The notes beneath the pieces are model-generated. The model did no database searches and was not told where the DNA came from. It worked only from the letters and a program-made list of their open reading frames with translations. DNA of 64,000 nucleotides from Hydrangea macrophylla (Eukaryota > Streptophyta > Magnoliopsida > Cornales > Hydrangeaceae). Positions 23,776 to 36,464 of the stretch are shown piece after piece. Position numbers and translations under genes: made by a program. The stretch's first letter is position 1. Each line of letters begins with the position of its first letter. The stretch covers positions 31,683,501-31,747,500 of the forward strand of contig CM066998.1 of the NCBI GenBank assembly GCA_033977485.1. Direction: 5' to 3'.

Positions 23776-24485
23776 AGGAACTTCATAAAACTTCAAGAAG
23801 GGATGAGCTCAAACTATGGATAAAGTTTAGACTCATTGACTTAATGTACTAAAAATCTACTTCAATCCCTTCCTGAATCATAAGTTCACACGGATATTGA
23901 AGGATTCTAAACACAAGGATTCAAATAAGACATTGAAAGTCTCATGAGTCCAAGGAGATAAACACAATCAAAAGAATGTAACCAATGTTTTACTTCAAGA
24001 TTTAATTAAACTTTAAACACCGTACTACTTTGATCCAAACTAATGAAGTAAAGGCTCAATCACAATATATGTGGTGTGTGATGAAATGAGGTGGGAAAAG
24101 AAGAGGTTTTGAAAATGTGTAAAAGATCCTAAGTATTTATATATTGTGATTGAGCTACTAAATATACTAATTAGTTTAGAGTTTTACCTCTAAGTATCCT
24201 CAACTTCTTGGTTTCTTCAAGGCCTTCTCCAAATGATGATCAAACTCTTCTTCTAATTCTTTCTTTCAAGCAAATCTCTCTATATTACTCTCTAATTTGG
24301 TGGGTATTTAAAGAGAATCAACCTAGGGATCCTAACATTCCATTTTTCCAAGTTAGTAGTAATGGGATATATACCTTCTTTATATAGGCAATCTTTAGGG
24401 GTTATTTTGGGAAATTCCCAGCCAAAAACCCTAATTCCCGCCGCCACTTGATGGTATAAACCGACCTACTTTTGGACAGGCTGTC

Positions 24486-24625
24486 ACAAAAATGCGGCAC
24501 TCGGAGAAACTTAGCGGCACTCACTGAGAGCCGTTGCGGCACTCACTGGATGCCGGAGCGGCACTCGCTGAACGACATTCACTGACTGCCGTTCGTGCAC
24601 CCCGACTGCCGCTGCACTGCTATTC
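24486..24625 (-). promoter_or_regulatory. GCGGCACTC motif cluster upstream of LARD TATA box
   Basis: GCGGCACTC, CGGCACTC, GCCGTT and CACTGA recur about ten times in 140 bp, a GC-rich island in AT-rich DNA. On the minus strand it lies roughly 100-240 bp upstream of the TATA box at 24378-24388, so in U3. The right LTR has the same cluster at about 43685-43815. A role as binding sites for a transcription factor is inference. Confidence 0.6.
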
Positions 24626-25173
24626 AGCACTATTCAGCACCTTAATTTCATTTCATGTCATTTAAGTAAATGTGTATTTACTTAAGACATTAAATGTAAT
24701 TAAGAAAATACCCCCCATTTGGATTCAATAAAAATATCTAAAAAATTAGAATCCTTAAGAAAAAAAAGTCAACTCTCCATCTGAAGGCAAAATATCGATT
24801 TTCTGCACAATTCTCCTTAAAAGCCTTTCGATTTCACCATGATTCCTTTCATTTAAAAATTCTTAAAAATCATTTCTAGCATAAGGGAGACCCAATGAAC
24901 AATTACCGGGACTTTTCATCTTGAAATTCAGAAATTTTACGATTGACTCCCTTTTGACCCGTTGACTTTTCACTGGGTCAACTGTTGACTTTGTTTTTCG
25001 GGGTTCATGCTAAGTTTCTTTCCTTTTTTCTTTTGTTTTTAAATTGGAAGAGCTTTCGAAAGAGTTTGAATCACCTTTTGGGAGTCCTAGGTTACTTCGG
25101 ACATTGTCATCATCGGATCTTAGAGGTAATACTCCCCTTAATTCGACGTTTGGTCAAAATTGGGGTGTCTACA

Positions 25174-25186
25174 GTTTGCCCCTCTT
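25174..25186 (-). other. LARD polypurine tract
   Basis: On the minus strand AAGAGGGGCAAAC directly precedes the LTR start TGTAGACACCCC. This is the plus-strand priming site for reverse transcription and fixes the element's minus orientation. Confidence 0.8.
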
Positions 25187-25559
25187 CGGCAGAGCTTGTG
25201 GAGCAACGCGTGCCATAAGTGAATGTCGAAGCCTGTGTGAAGACAAGCCTTTGACCAGACCGTCAAATTTAGGTAAAAACAAAATGCGTTGCAAAAACGG
25301 CTGCTCAAACGGTCCATGTTGGTCGTGCTCGAATGGTGAGCTGCCTACGTATCCACTCAGGAATCAGACCAAGACGTAGTTCGGGCAAGGGTCAAACACA
25401 CACAAGCGCAAATAGTCATACGGATGAATGCACCTATCTTATCGTGATGCACGTGCTCAAGCAATCTCGTGCTCCATGTAATGTCTCAGCAATATATTGT
25501 TCTTTCTTGCTATCAAAAATTATGATGTCATTCTATTCTGGGAAAGTCACGACCATCAT

Positions 25560-26160
25560 AGATGCGCTTCCTATGCTTAATTCCCCGACATTCTTTAAGA
25601 GTCATCTAATCGACTGAGATGCGCTTCGCGCGTTATACCCCGATGTCGAATCAGGAAGCACGCTGAAAGACTGAGATGTGCTTCGCGCCTTATACTCAAG
25701 TGTCTTTCAATGATCATCTGATCGACTGAGATGCGCTTCGCGCCTTATACTCCGGTGTCGAATCAGGAAGCACGTTGAAAGACTGAGATGCGCTTCGCGC
25801 CTTATACTCCGCTGTCTTCCAAGAATCATTTGATCGACTGAGATGCGCTTCGCGCCTTATACTTCGGTGTCAAACCAGGTAGCACGCTAAAAGACTGAGA
25901 TGCGCTTCGCGCCTTATACTCCGGTGTCAAACCAGGTAGCACGCTAAAAGACTGAGATGCGCTTCGCGCCTTATACTCCGGTGTCTTCCAAGAATCATCT
26001 GATCGACTGAGATGCGCTTTGCGCCTTATACTCCGGTGTCAAACCAGGTAGCACGCTGAAAGACTGAGATGCGCTTCGCGCCTTATACTCCGGTGTCTTC
26101 CAAGAATCATCTAATCGACTGAGATGCGCTTCACGCCTTATACTCCGGTGTCGAGTGAGT
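25560..26160 (+). repeat. Tandem repeat with GCGCTTCGCGC core, about 11 copies
   Basis: Units of about 53-58 bp contain GAGATGCGCTTCGCGCCTTATACTCCGGTGTC in two pieces, followed by one of two alternating tails (GAATCAGGAAGCACG or TTCCAAGAATCATCTGATC). The core GCGC-TTC-GCGC is a small perfect hairpin. The array opens frames by chance but has no coding look. Confidence 0.9.
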
Positions 26161-26259
26161 TTGCTCTGAAAAATCCGCAGCCCTTCGGCCCCGTCGAATA
26201 TGTTTTCTCACCATGATCCGCAACCCTTCGACCTCGTCGGGTGTGTTTGCTCAAATTCT

Positions 26260-29150
26260 TATCAATTTTCAAAATCGGGAGTCAAACAGACTCAAATCAA
26301 TTTATTTTCAAAACGGGAGTCCGACAGACTCAAATTATTTCAAATTTCTAAATTGGGAGTCCGATGGGCTTAAATTATTTCAAATATTTAAATTCGGGGG
26401 TCCAATGGACTCAAATCCACTTCAATTTCCAAAATTGAGAATAAGTTAGACTCAATTTAATTCAATTTTCCAAAATTGGTAGTCAATCGAGCTTAATAAT
26501 AATAATTTTTTTTTTAAATTTCGATCGGGAGTCAGCCAGACTCAAATAAATTCAATTTCACCAAGTTCGAAGTCAATTTGACTCAAATCAAATTCAAATT
26601 CCAATCCTAAATCAGGAGTCAATCAGACTTGATTCAATTCCTATTTCGCAAAATCGGACAAAATCAGGAGTCAATCGGACTCAAAGAAATTTAAACTCAC
26701 AAAATTGGACTTACACAATTTCTATTTCACAAAAGAATTTTTACAAAATTGGGAGTCAATCGAACTCAAAGAATTTCTATTTCACAAGATTGGGAGTCAA
26801 CCAGACTCAAAAGAATTTTTAATTCCCAAAAACATGAGCCAATCAAACTCAAAAGAATTCCCAATTCAAAATCATGAGTCAATCATACTCAAAAGAATTT
26901 CTAATTCCAAAATCGGAGTCAAACTGACTCAAAATAATTTCAAATTTCTAGAACAGGAGTCAATTGGACTCGAATCAGATTCTATTTCACAACACTGAGA
27001 GTCAATCAGACTCAAATCTAAAAGTGGGAGTCGATCAAACTCAAGGAATTTCAAATAAAAAAAAACCAGAGCCAATCAGACTCAATTCGATTCAAAAACT
27101 CTAAAATCTGGAGTCAATCAGACTCAAATAAATCTTTCTAGAATTAGGAGTCAATCAAACTCAATTCAATTCAATTTCTAAGCTCGGGTGCTAAGTTAAA
27201 CTTCCATGAATCGGGAGTCAGACGGACTTAATGATTTTAATTTAAGCAATCGGGAGCCAATCAGTTTTAACTTAATTTAACATTAAATCTAGCGATAGTT
27301 AGATCCATTTTAGCCTAAACTTTTGAAAGTTCGGAGTCGGTTAGACTCAAAGAATTCAATTCCAACAAAATTCGGAGTTAAGCAGACTCACAAATTCAAA
27401 GGGAGTCACGTGGACCCAAAAATTCAATATTCTTACACAAGGAGTCAATAGATTCACATTTTAAAATAAAAGAGTCATTCGGTCCCATGGACCCACATTT
27501 CCACAACAACGGAGTCACTAGGACTCAAAAACTCGCATTTTACAACCACAGAGTCATTTGGAATCAAAATTTGCATTTTTCGACAACAGAGTCACTCGGA
27601 CTCAATGAATTTCACGGAGTCACACGGACTCAACAAAAATTCACTTTTTATACAAATGGAGTCACACGGACTCAAAGAATTTCCTATTTCAAAATTGAGG
27701 GTTAATTTATAACATTTCAAAATTTTTAATCAGTGTCAATTTTGACTCAACAAAAAAAATTCCAATTTTCAAAATCAGGAGTTAAATCAGACTCAATTTA
27801 TTTCAATTCGCAAAAATCGAGAGTCAAATTAGACTTCAATTTAATTCAATTCAGTTCAAATTCTGAAATTAGGAGTCAATCAGTTCAATTCAGTTCATCG
27901 GAGTCGGTCAGACTCAATTTTATTCAAATTCTAAAATGAGAAGTTAGTCAGATTCAATTCAATTCAATTTAACTTTTCAAAATCTGGAGTCAATCAAACT
28001 CATTTTAGTTTCATATTCTAAAATTGGAATTCAATCAGACTTAAATAATTTCTATTTCACCAATTCAAAAGTCAATCAGATTCAAAGAATTCCTGTTTCA
28101 CAAAATTGGAGTCAATCAGACTCAAAGAATTTTAGTTTCACAAAACTAGGAGTTGATAAAACTCAAAGGATTTTTGCTTCACAAAATTGGGAGTCAATCA
28201 GACTCAATTTAGTTCAAACTCATGAATTAGGAGTCAATTACACTTAAACGAGTTCAAATTCTCAAAATCCAGAGTTCGGAGTCGATTCAACTTGAAACAA
28301 TTCCTATTTCCAAAGGGGAGTCACACTGATTCACATTTTACAAAGGAGAGTCATATGATCTTGAAAAGTTTCACATTTCTCAAACACGGATTAATACGGA
28401 CTCAAAAATTCACATTCTAAAAACACGAAGTCATACGGACTAAAAAAATTCATATATTTTTTTTAAAAAGACGGAGTCATGCAGACTCAAGAACTCAGTA
28501 TTTTACATAAATGGAGTCCCACGGACCCAACAAATTCACATTTTTCATAAATGGAGTCACACGGACTCAACAAATTCACATTTTATGCAAACGGAGTTAT
28601 GTGGACTCAAAATTTCATATTTCACAAAAACGGAGTCATGCGGACTCAAAATTTCATTTCTTTATTCAAACAAAGTCACACGGACAAAAAAATTCATATT
28701 TTACATAAACGGAGTCATGCGGACTCGAAACCTTTATTCAAAAATGGGGAGTCCTCAGACTCAAAGAAATGATTTTACAAAAATGGGTAGTCCTCGGACT
28801 CAAAGAAATGGTTTTACAAACATAGGAAATCCTCGGACTCAAAGAAATGATTTTACAAAAATGGGTAGTCACATTTTACGCAAACGGAGTCATGCGGACT
28901 CGAAATCTTTATTCAAAAATGGGTAGTCATCGGACTCAAAGAAATGGATTTACAAAAATAGGAAATCATCGAACTCAAAGAAATGATTTTACAAAAATGG
29001 GTAGTCATCGGACTCAAAGAATTGATTTTACAAAAATGGGTAGTCATCGGACTCAAAGAAATGATTTTACAAAAATGGGTAGTCCTAGGACTAAAAGAAT
29101 TGATTTTACAAAAGCGGGGAGTCCTCGGACTCAAAGAATTTGAACGAAGC
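26260..29150 (+). repeat. GAGTC-spacer-GACTC array, more than 60 units
   Basis: Every 39-60 bp a motif of the form GGGAGTC-N5-GACTCAAA appears, for example GAGTCAATCAGACTC, GAGTCACACGGACTC and GAGTCATGCGGACTC. The arms GAGTC and GACTC pair, while the spacer and the AT-rich linker (AATTCAATTTC and the like) drift along the array. From about 28740 to 29130 the unit is a regular 39 bp, so frames of about 100 codons arise that are repeat artefacts. Confidence 0.92.
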
Positions 29151-30779
29151 TAACGGAGTTTGCGCTGCCCTAGTAGTCTCTTGAAAGCACGATTTTCTGC
29201 ACTTGCAGACCATTTGGAAGAAACGTAATGGTTGTGTCAAAAGAGGGAAGTCACCTTTGCCCCTAGTCTTGGACTATTCTCATATTTCCACTTTTAGCAT
29301 TGTGTTGTGATATTGTTTTAAACTCCTGCTTGCATTGCTCATGGGATGCTTATGGAGACTTTTCAAATCTTTATTCATCATCTTAAACCCACACATTTGA
29401 GATCATTATTGACTCGTCGAAGGAGGACAATCTTAACAAATCAATTACAAAAGATGACTAACTCAAACTCTATATTATCATGAATTAATGTGCTTTCATT
29501 ATGAATAATGTATCATCTCACCTTTCATTTATTCATCATCTTACAAATGGTAGTGCTTTGCTGATAAATCTAAACTTTGAAGATTCTCCCTTTTCGATTT
29601 AGCTGGGTTTTTTTTTTGCCTATCCAGAGTGTGCTTCAAATTAGTGCTTTAGCTTAGAGAATAAAAGACATTCTATTTCAATCCATTTAAAACAAACTTG
29701 ATTACTTGAGAACTTTTCTCTGACATAGGGGGATTTTGGCAAACGAAGTTTGCCCCTAGTTTAAATAGGATTTGGAGGCATTGCTTCTGGGATTAAATAA
29801 GGTGTTCAGCAAACGAAGTTTTCCCCCTGGTTTGGCAATATATATGTGGCTTCAGGCAAACTTACGCAAGTTTGCCCCTAGTTCGAAGGAAGAAAACCAA
29901 AGGCACAAAGGGTGATGCTTACGGTTTGGGGATGGTTATGGATCGAGAACCTTGCAAGGTTTGCCTACTTATCCCTAAACGGGAATCAGGTCCAGAGTAG
30001 TTCGACCAAAGCTTAAATAAAGTGCCAGATCATTGGTGGCGACCGAACCGAACATGTTGCCTACGTATTCCCGAGTGGGAATCAGGTCGAGCGTAGTTCA
30101 AGTACTCTGGAGGTCTTGAAAGAATTAGGCTTCAAGAATTGGTGGGCTTTTAGAGCCATGTTGCCATTTGGGTCTAGGGGGTACATGCCACTTGTGGTGG
30201 CCCTTGTGTAGCATGATGAACTACTTTTTCCTTTATTTTCTTCTTTTCTTTTCTTTTCTTTTCTTTGTTTTTTTCCTTTTCTTTTCTTTTCTTCTTTGTT
30301 TGTGGCAGTTGATTCTTTTCACCTTTTCACTAGCCAGTCAATCTTTACAACTCTAATAACACATCGTGTTTTAATCATACTCTATCATACTCACAAGTCA
30401 CAAAGCAATATCAACCCTTCAAATTACTCTTTATCTTTTCAAACATATCTCTGCATTGTTTTAGGCCCACTTTAGCAATTGAGCCTTCCACAAAATTTTG
30501 AGACTAATTGATACTTTCAAATCTCTCTTTTCATTCCTAATTGCACAAAGCCTTGAGATAATTCATGTGCCAATGATGTACTTCGAAGTACTTAAGAATT
30601 CTAAATCTTATTCTCTGCTTTTTATTTCTCTTTCATTTGTTTTCTCTACCTCACTATCTCTTACTCTCTTCATGATTTTGACTGGCTAGGATCCAGAGTT
30701 TGAAATCAACACGCATCTTATTTTTGCTCTAACTTTTGCCTAGGCGCCCTTTCGGGTTATCATGTTAGCGAGCTCTTTC

Positions 30780-30810
<31 letters not shown>

Positions 30811-31768
30811 GGAAGAAGAAGTTCATTAAAAAACAATTTGGCTACCATCAAGGACCAAGTTATGGCTTTGAACTGGTTGGGCTCATCTTTTAGGCTTGGT
30901 ATTTGAGAAAAGGGGATGGTGAGCAAGCTTTAAGTTCCGAGTTCATCTTTTCAAGATTGAGCAAGAGTATCTTTAAATTCTTAAAGTAAAGCTAATCAAT
31001 TCTCTACTCCTTCTTGGTTTTGGCACAAAATTTGCTTTGATCACTTGGGTATCCTTTTCAATGCAAAGATTTATTAACAAAGATGTTCCATGATTGAAAA
31101 AAAAGTTATTTCCCCCTTCTCTCTTTTTTTTTTTTTTTTGGCTTAATGATCCATACATTCACGAATGGGCACATTGAATCAAGCATAATGCGATTTTATT
31201 CAACTAACAGCGGATTACACCCCCTGACTTGATTGATTCGATGAAGACTTGACAATAAACTCGATAACAGACTAAACTGAAGACTCGACTGGACTCGACA
31301 TTTGACTCCAACTCGATTACCAACTGGACTAGACTCGACTCTGGTCTCAATTGGAGTGTCACAGATGATCTTCAATTTATTACATTTCCAAGAACATCCA
31401 CATTTGCTTCAGCAGAAGTATTCCCAAACACTATCACCTCACTGGCATCATTTGAACCTTCGGGTTTGCCACCCGTGTTTACGGTAACATTATCCATCCC
31501 TATGGCCAATTTCCGACAAAGATGTGGTCCTTCTTTGAATCATTAAGCTCCACAAGCTAATCAACCTCAACAAATCCTTTTCATTATCATCTCACTTCTA
31601 ACTAATCTCATGCTTGAATTGCTAACCCAAACTGTTCTGGGTTTGATGCTATCTCGCCTACAGTCATTTTTCATTCTTAATCAATTTTGATTGATTTCAA
31701 AGAATTCTCATTTTGTTATTATTTTTCACATTTTCTTTTGCAAATTCATATGTCACATGGATGCAATG

Positions 31769-31825
<57 letters not shown>

Positions 31826-32888
31826 CTATTCTATGTGCCAAAGAAAAGAAAATCCTAATCCTAACACATAAACACATAAGCACATAAAATCCTCATCCAT
31901 GTCCAATCTGCCAATTTCACCTCTCATTGTGGTCCTTTCTATCCTTTCAAAGGTCGGGTATTGAAAATTTTCGAAATTCATTTGAAAGGCATTTCTTAAG
32001 ATGATGAGATCTTTCAAAAAATGATTCTCAAGGACTTTGATTCTTTTATTTAAAAATGAGGATGTGAAAACATTTCTCAACAAAAGATGATTGGGTTGAA
32101 TTCATTTGAAAAACATTTCTTTAGTTGATGAAACTTTTTTAAAAATAAACACCCAAAAATTTTGGGTTCTTCCTTCGAAGATAAGAATGTGAAAATATAC
32201 CTCAACAAGGGTTGACTTGGAATCAAAAAGTGAACTTCAAAGATTTTTTTTTGAAAAAGCGATTGAAAACTTTGGAATAAAGATGGAAATTTTTTTTTTG
32301 CTTTCAAAGATGGATTTATAATTCTTTGGGTAGAAGAATCACATGATCAGATTATCACCATACTTTTCATGAATTTGGATACATACAAGGCCAATGATGC
32401 TTAGCAAAACATGATACAAGAGATGTAATCTTATAATCAACATCTAACATATTCCCAAATGTCATGGGCCATGAAGAGGAATTGCTCAGAAGTGATTAAG
32501 AGTTTACACATCCTATATCAAGTAAGTATCGTCATCATCTCAAGTAATCCCTTCCGGGCATACATCACTCCCTAGCACATAACCCTAATCAAGGATTCAT
32601 TCCCTAAGACTTGAAAGGTTCTATAGAAGCTACCATGCAAAGGCTAGGTTTTGGTCAAATAAGGGACCCTTGACACACATCCGATAGGATGCTTCATATA
32701 CCAACACATGGTACAAGATCAAAGATGATTACACAGTCCCATGATGGCTTGACCGACCAGGTCTCCCTGAGCCTTCAAGGTCATAGTTCCGTGCAATCGA
32801 CTGGCTAAACATGCAAGTGTAATGCAACAGGCACACAAAAATTAATTAATTCGATTGAAAGGATGCTTTCAAGTCTAATCCTTGAGTG
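29151..32888. other. LARD interior, non-coding
   Basis: No gene. Phrases GCAAACGAAGTTTGCCCCTAG (near 29735 and, less exactly, 29810 and 29860), TTGCCTACTTATCC and TTGCCTACGTATTCC with AATCAGGTC recur. I associate this vocabulary with the 3' part of Ogre/TAT-type elements. TTTTC-runs lie at 30236-30300 and 30775-30812. Confidence 0.6.
31771..31824 (+). repeat. GT microsatellite
   Basis: An uninterrupted run of about 27 TG dinucleotides starts just after GCA at 31770. It should be length-variable between individuals. Confidence 0.97.
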
Positions 32889-32893
32889 AACCC

Positions 32894-34504
32894 TGATAGG
32901 AAACTGCGTTCCCAGAATCCATTGACAGCGCGTATAAGTTGGTACTGCAAAAAATTTACGTGAAAACTACAATAACCCTACAAGGGCGGAACTAGGGTTA
33001 CCTTAAACTGCTAAAACGGATTGCTGTAGTAGACGAATCGAGAACACGGGCTCGATAACAGCTCACGATCTTCTACCATATTCCTTTACTGCCAGAATAT
33101 CGAACTGAGTGTGGGCTCTTTCGAAATCCTTTATGTTTTCTGCTCTTCCCTCTTTACGTTCTATTTTCTAATCCCAGTTATAACACTCTCGTTGATTGCT
33201 GTGACGATTCAATCCCGATCACATTGATCCGACAAAGATGTGTTCATCAGGAGGACTAAACGATCTCCGATTTACTTGAATTTTTTACAGCAGCTCCGTC
33301 TCGACGTCAGGAACGTCGTGTAAAAATTTCAGCAACTTTCGATCAGTATCGAGCAGTCCGAAGTTCTTTAAGTGAGCGTTGTCCGACGCTAGCGATCTTC
33401 ACTCCTATGTCTCTTGAATGCTCACAGAGACTAGGGTTTGGTGGAAACCCTTCTAGAAGAAAGCTAGGAGTTCAAGGGAAGCTTAGAATGTGAAATCATG
33501 CAACCTGAGAGAAGAGCCAAGGCAGCATATATATAGGCTACGATAGGGACCATAAGAAGTCAATAAGGAATAGGCTTCCTTATGGAATTAGGAAACCCTA
33601 ATTCGAACTGAATCAGATTCCTATTTCCATAAATTATAATTCATACCACTAAAGAATTATAATTGCACTCCTACCCTTATCTCAAAAATATATTTCGAGC
33701 TCCATGTTATTAAATGCTTATTATCTCCCCATGTTAAGATTACAGATATCCATTAATTAAATATAATTACTGACAATCATATTTAATTAATCTCTTAAAA
33801 TTCCTTGAGATCCTCTGCTTAACTTATCTGATATGTCGGATACAAAATCCACCTGCAGGGTTTGACATAATCAAAACTTATAAGCTTTCTCAAGGGGATA
33901 TCATCACTCCCAAAATTGAGACATGGATTCCATCATTAATATCCACCACACAATTAATATAGCAACCCAATCCAATGAGATATTGACCCATTTAAGGATC
34001 TCACCCTTTTGGGGATCAAAGTGTAAATATGAAATGTACGTGTCTATAAACTAACTTAGGATTTAAAGCATAAACACTCATAATAGCCATGAGGTATTAA
34101 TTATCTTATAAGTCAGTATAAAGATAATTACCCCAAGTCGGTCCTGTTTAATACACAAAGTGTACCAGCATAGTGAGTTGAAACTGTACCGTTTCCCGCG
34201 GTCAAGACAAACCTACTACAACACCATGCTGCAGTCCTACCGATGGTGTGTCCAATCCCATCTAAGACTGTAAACCAAAATCTTACATTCTACAATATCT
34301 GGTGGTCTGATCTTCCGTGTGTAAGCCGAACTCTACACACCAAACCACCTACCAGTAGAATGAGAGACACACATGCATAATATTAAATAAATAATATAAT
34401 ACAAACATTGTCCACACAGATTCTCATAAAAATGGAATAACGGATTTTATTAAAAATAATAAATTAACTACATAAAGCATGGCTTTTAGTATACATCCCT
34501 AACA
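32894..34504 (-). repeat. Copia B 3' LTR
   Basis: It is 1611 bp and is the left copy. A minus-strand TATA box (CTATATATATG) lies at about 33526-33536. It matches 39619-41234 at roughly 98%, with one 4-bp and one 1-bp length difference. Confidence 0.95.
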
Positions 34505-35666
34505 ATCTCCCACTTAGACTCAAAGCCATGAAGTGACACACCTCACTCCAACTAATGGCTCTACCTCCTAGGGTAAACATATATTCTGAGGTAGACTTTC
34601 TGGAATCCCTATCTGACATGACATCAGAATCTGTGTACCCAATGGGTACAAGACTGTCTGCTTGGTAAACTAACATATAGTCTCGAGTCCTTTTCAGGTA
34701 CTTGAGAATATTTTTCACCGCAGTCCAATGTTCTTGCCGTAGATTAGACTGATATCTACTAACCATGCCAACAGTAAAGCAGATGTCAGGTCTAGTACAT
34801 AGCATAGCATACATTAGGCTTCCTACTGCCGAGGCATAAGGAACTGCCTTCATCTTCTCTATGTCATCAGGTGTCTTAGGACACTGATCCTTAGATAGAG
34901 TAATTTCGTGTCTGAAGGGAAGGAATCCCTTCTTGGAATCTTGCATGCTAAACCTTGCAAGAATATTGTCAATATAAGTGCCTTGTGACAAGCCCAACAT
35001 CCTATTCTTGCGATCTCTCATAAGCTTGATCCCTAGGATGTGACCGGTTTCTCCCAAGTCCTTCATATCGAATTGACTGGACAACCATACCCTTACAGAA
35101 GATAATACCCCCACATCGTTTCCGATTAGCAAGATATCATCCACATATAGTACTAAGAACACCACTACTCTTCCATCATGTTTCTTGTACACACAAGATT
35201 CATCCGCACATTGATCAAAACGAAAAGACTTGATTGCTTGATCAAAGCGGATATTCCAAGACCTAGATCCCTTAAGCTTGCACAACATGTGTTCTTGGCC
35301 CTTCGCAATGAACCCGTCTGGTTGCATCATATAGATGCACTCGTCAAGATTCCCATTTAGAAATGCTATCTTGACATCCATTTGCCAAATTTCATAATCG
35401 AAATGTGCAGCAATGAATAGGAGAATTCGGATAGACTTCAGCATTGCCACCGGCGAAAAAGTTTCCCCATAATCAATTCCTTCTTTTTGAGTGAACCCTT
35501 TCGCAACAAGCCTTGCTTTAAAGGTTTCCACCTTACCGTCGGCTCCTCTCTTCTTCTTATAGATCCACTTACATCCAATGGGTTTTATTTCATTGGGTGG
35601 TTCTACAAGATCCCAGACTTGATTGGAGTACATGGACTCCATTTCAGACTTCATAGCCTTTTGCAA
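34464..35666 (-). pseudogene. Copia B reverse transcriptase and truncated RNase H
   Basis: This part copies element RNA to DNA. From its start the frame shows the copia RT hallmarks: KWIYKKKRGADG, ARLVAKGFTQKEG, the MDVKIAFLNG block with a catalytic Asp, and YVDDILL (second and third catalytic Asp) at about residues 176-182. RNase H begins with GYTDSDV and DSRKSTSEYMFTLGG, but after AISW only about 27 residues remain before the LTR, and these do not fit RNase H. The catalytic Glu and the later Asp residues are lost. A deletion joining RNase H directly to the sequence before the polypurine tract explains this, and the frame runs on into the LTR. RT itself is uninterrupted here. Confidence 0.93.
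34505..34515 (-). other. Copia B polypurine tract
   Basis: On the minus strand AAGTGGGAGAT abuts the LTR start TGTTAGGG. This is the standard plus-strand primer of plant copia elements. Confidence 0.9.
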
Positions 35667-35747
35667 AAGATCTGCATCTTTATCATAGAGTGCTTCATTG
35701 TAGTTACAGGGGTCGGTACCTTGTTCATCAGGGACCCGGTCATAAGA

Positions 35748-36455
35748 CTATCCCAAGAACATATACCGGTCAGGTTGAATAATAACCCTCCCACTACGAC
35801 GAGGCACAACCCGTGTCTGTGCATCACTGATATTTCTTTGTGAAGATTCTGAACCTAATACACCATTATCTACACGTTGTACTGGTTCAGGAACCTGCGT
35901 GTTAATGGTTGGTTTTGGATCTACAAGAGTTTCGATAATCCTCCCACTACGACGTGGTAATGGAATATCGATAACTCTTTCTTGTGGTGTTTCTTCTCGT
36001 ACCGTTGGTATCGAAGAAGTATATGTCGGTGTCTCTCCTCTCATTTTCTCTAGAACAATACGGCTTCTGGGCTTGTGGTCCATAACATAGTCCTCTTCTA
36101 AGAATGTGGCATTGGTGCTAACAATAACCTTCTGATCCTTAGGACTATAAAATAGACCACCTTTAGTTCCTCTTGGATACCCAACAAAGAAACATACTTC
36201 TGTTCTTGATTCTAACTTTTCTGCGTTCCCTTTCAGCACATGTGCTGGACTACCCCAGATCCGAACATGCCGCAGACTAGGCTTTCGCCTAGTCCACAAT
36301 TCCGTGGGAGTAGTAGGTACTGACTTAGATGGTACCAAGTTTAGAATGTATGCGGCTGTCTCTAACGCGTGTCCCCAAAAAGAAATTGGTAAATTCGAAT
36401 AACTCATCATAGATCTTACCATATCCATAAGAGTCATGTTCCTTCTTTCTGCCAC
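35748..36455 (-). pseudogene. Copia B integrase, C-terminal half
   Basis: It starts [16 protein letters not shown], the segment that holds the catalytic Glu of the DDE core. Next come [35 protein letters not shown] and GCFF-type text ([14 protein letters not shown]), the usual copia integrase tail. It is in the same frame as the upstream integrase part (ending 36465) and the downstream RT part (starting 35666). Only single stop codons separate them: TAG at 36465-36467 and TAG at 35748-35750. The first stands where a Gln codon is usual. Confidence 0.92.
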
Positions 36456-36464
36456 ACCGTTCTG

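Larger units (their letters stand above)
21886..25173 (-). repeat. LARD 3' LTR (left copy)
   Basis: It runs from TGTGGATATCGC to GGGGTGTCTACA on the plus strand and is 3288 bp long. It matches 41306-44354 closely throughout. It carries about 213 bp (near 23942-24154) and about 22 bp (near 22899-22920) that the other copy lacks. A minus-strand TATA box, CTATATAAAG, is at 24378-24388. Confidence 0.92.

Noticed and set aside
28585..29143. Open frames of about 100 codons with repeated GSHRTQRNDFTKM-like text
   Set aside because: They arise from the regular 39-bp unit (13 codons) of the GAGTC array; the frame is lost wherever unit length changes.
26260..29150. CRISPR-like appearance of regularly spaced repeats
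   Set aside because: This is a plant retroelement: linkers are AT-rich drifted repeats rather than unique spacers, units are irregular and no cas genes exist.
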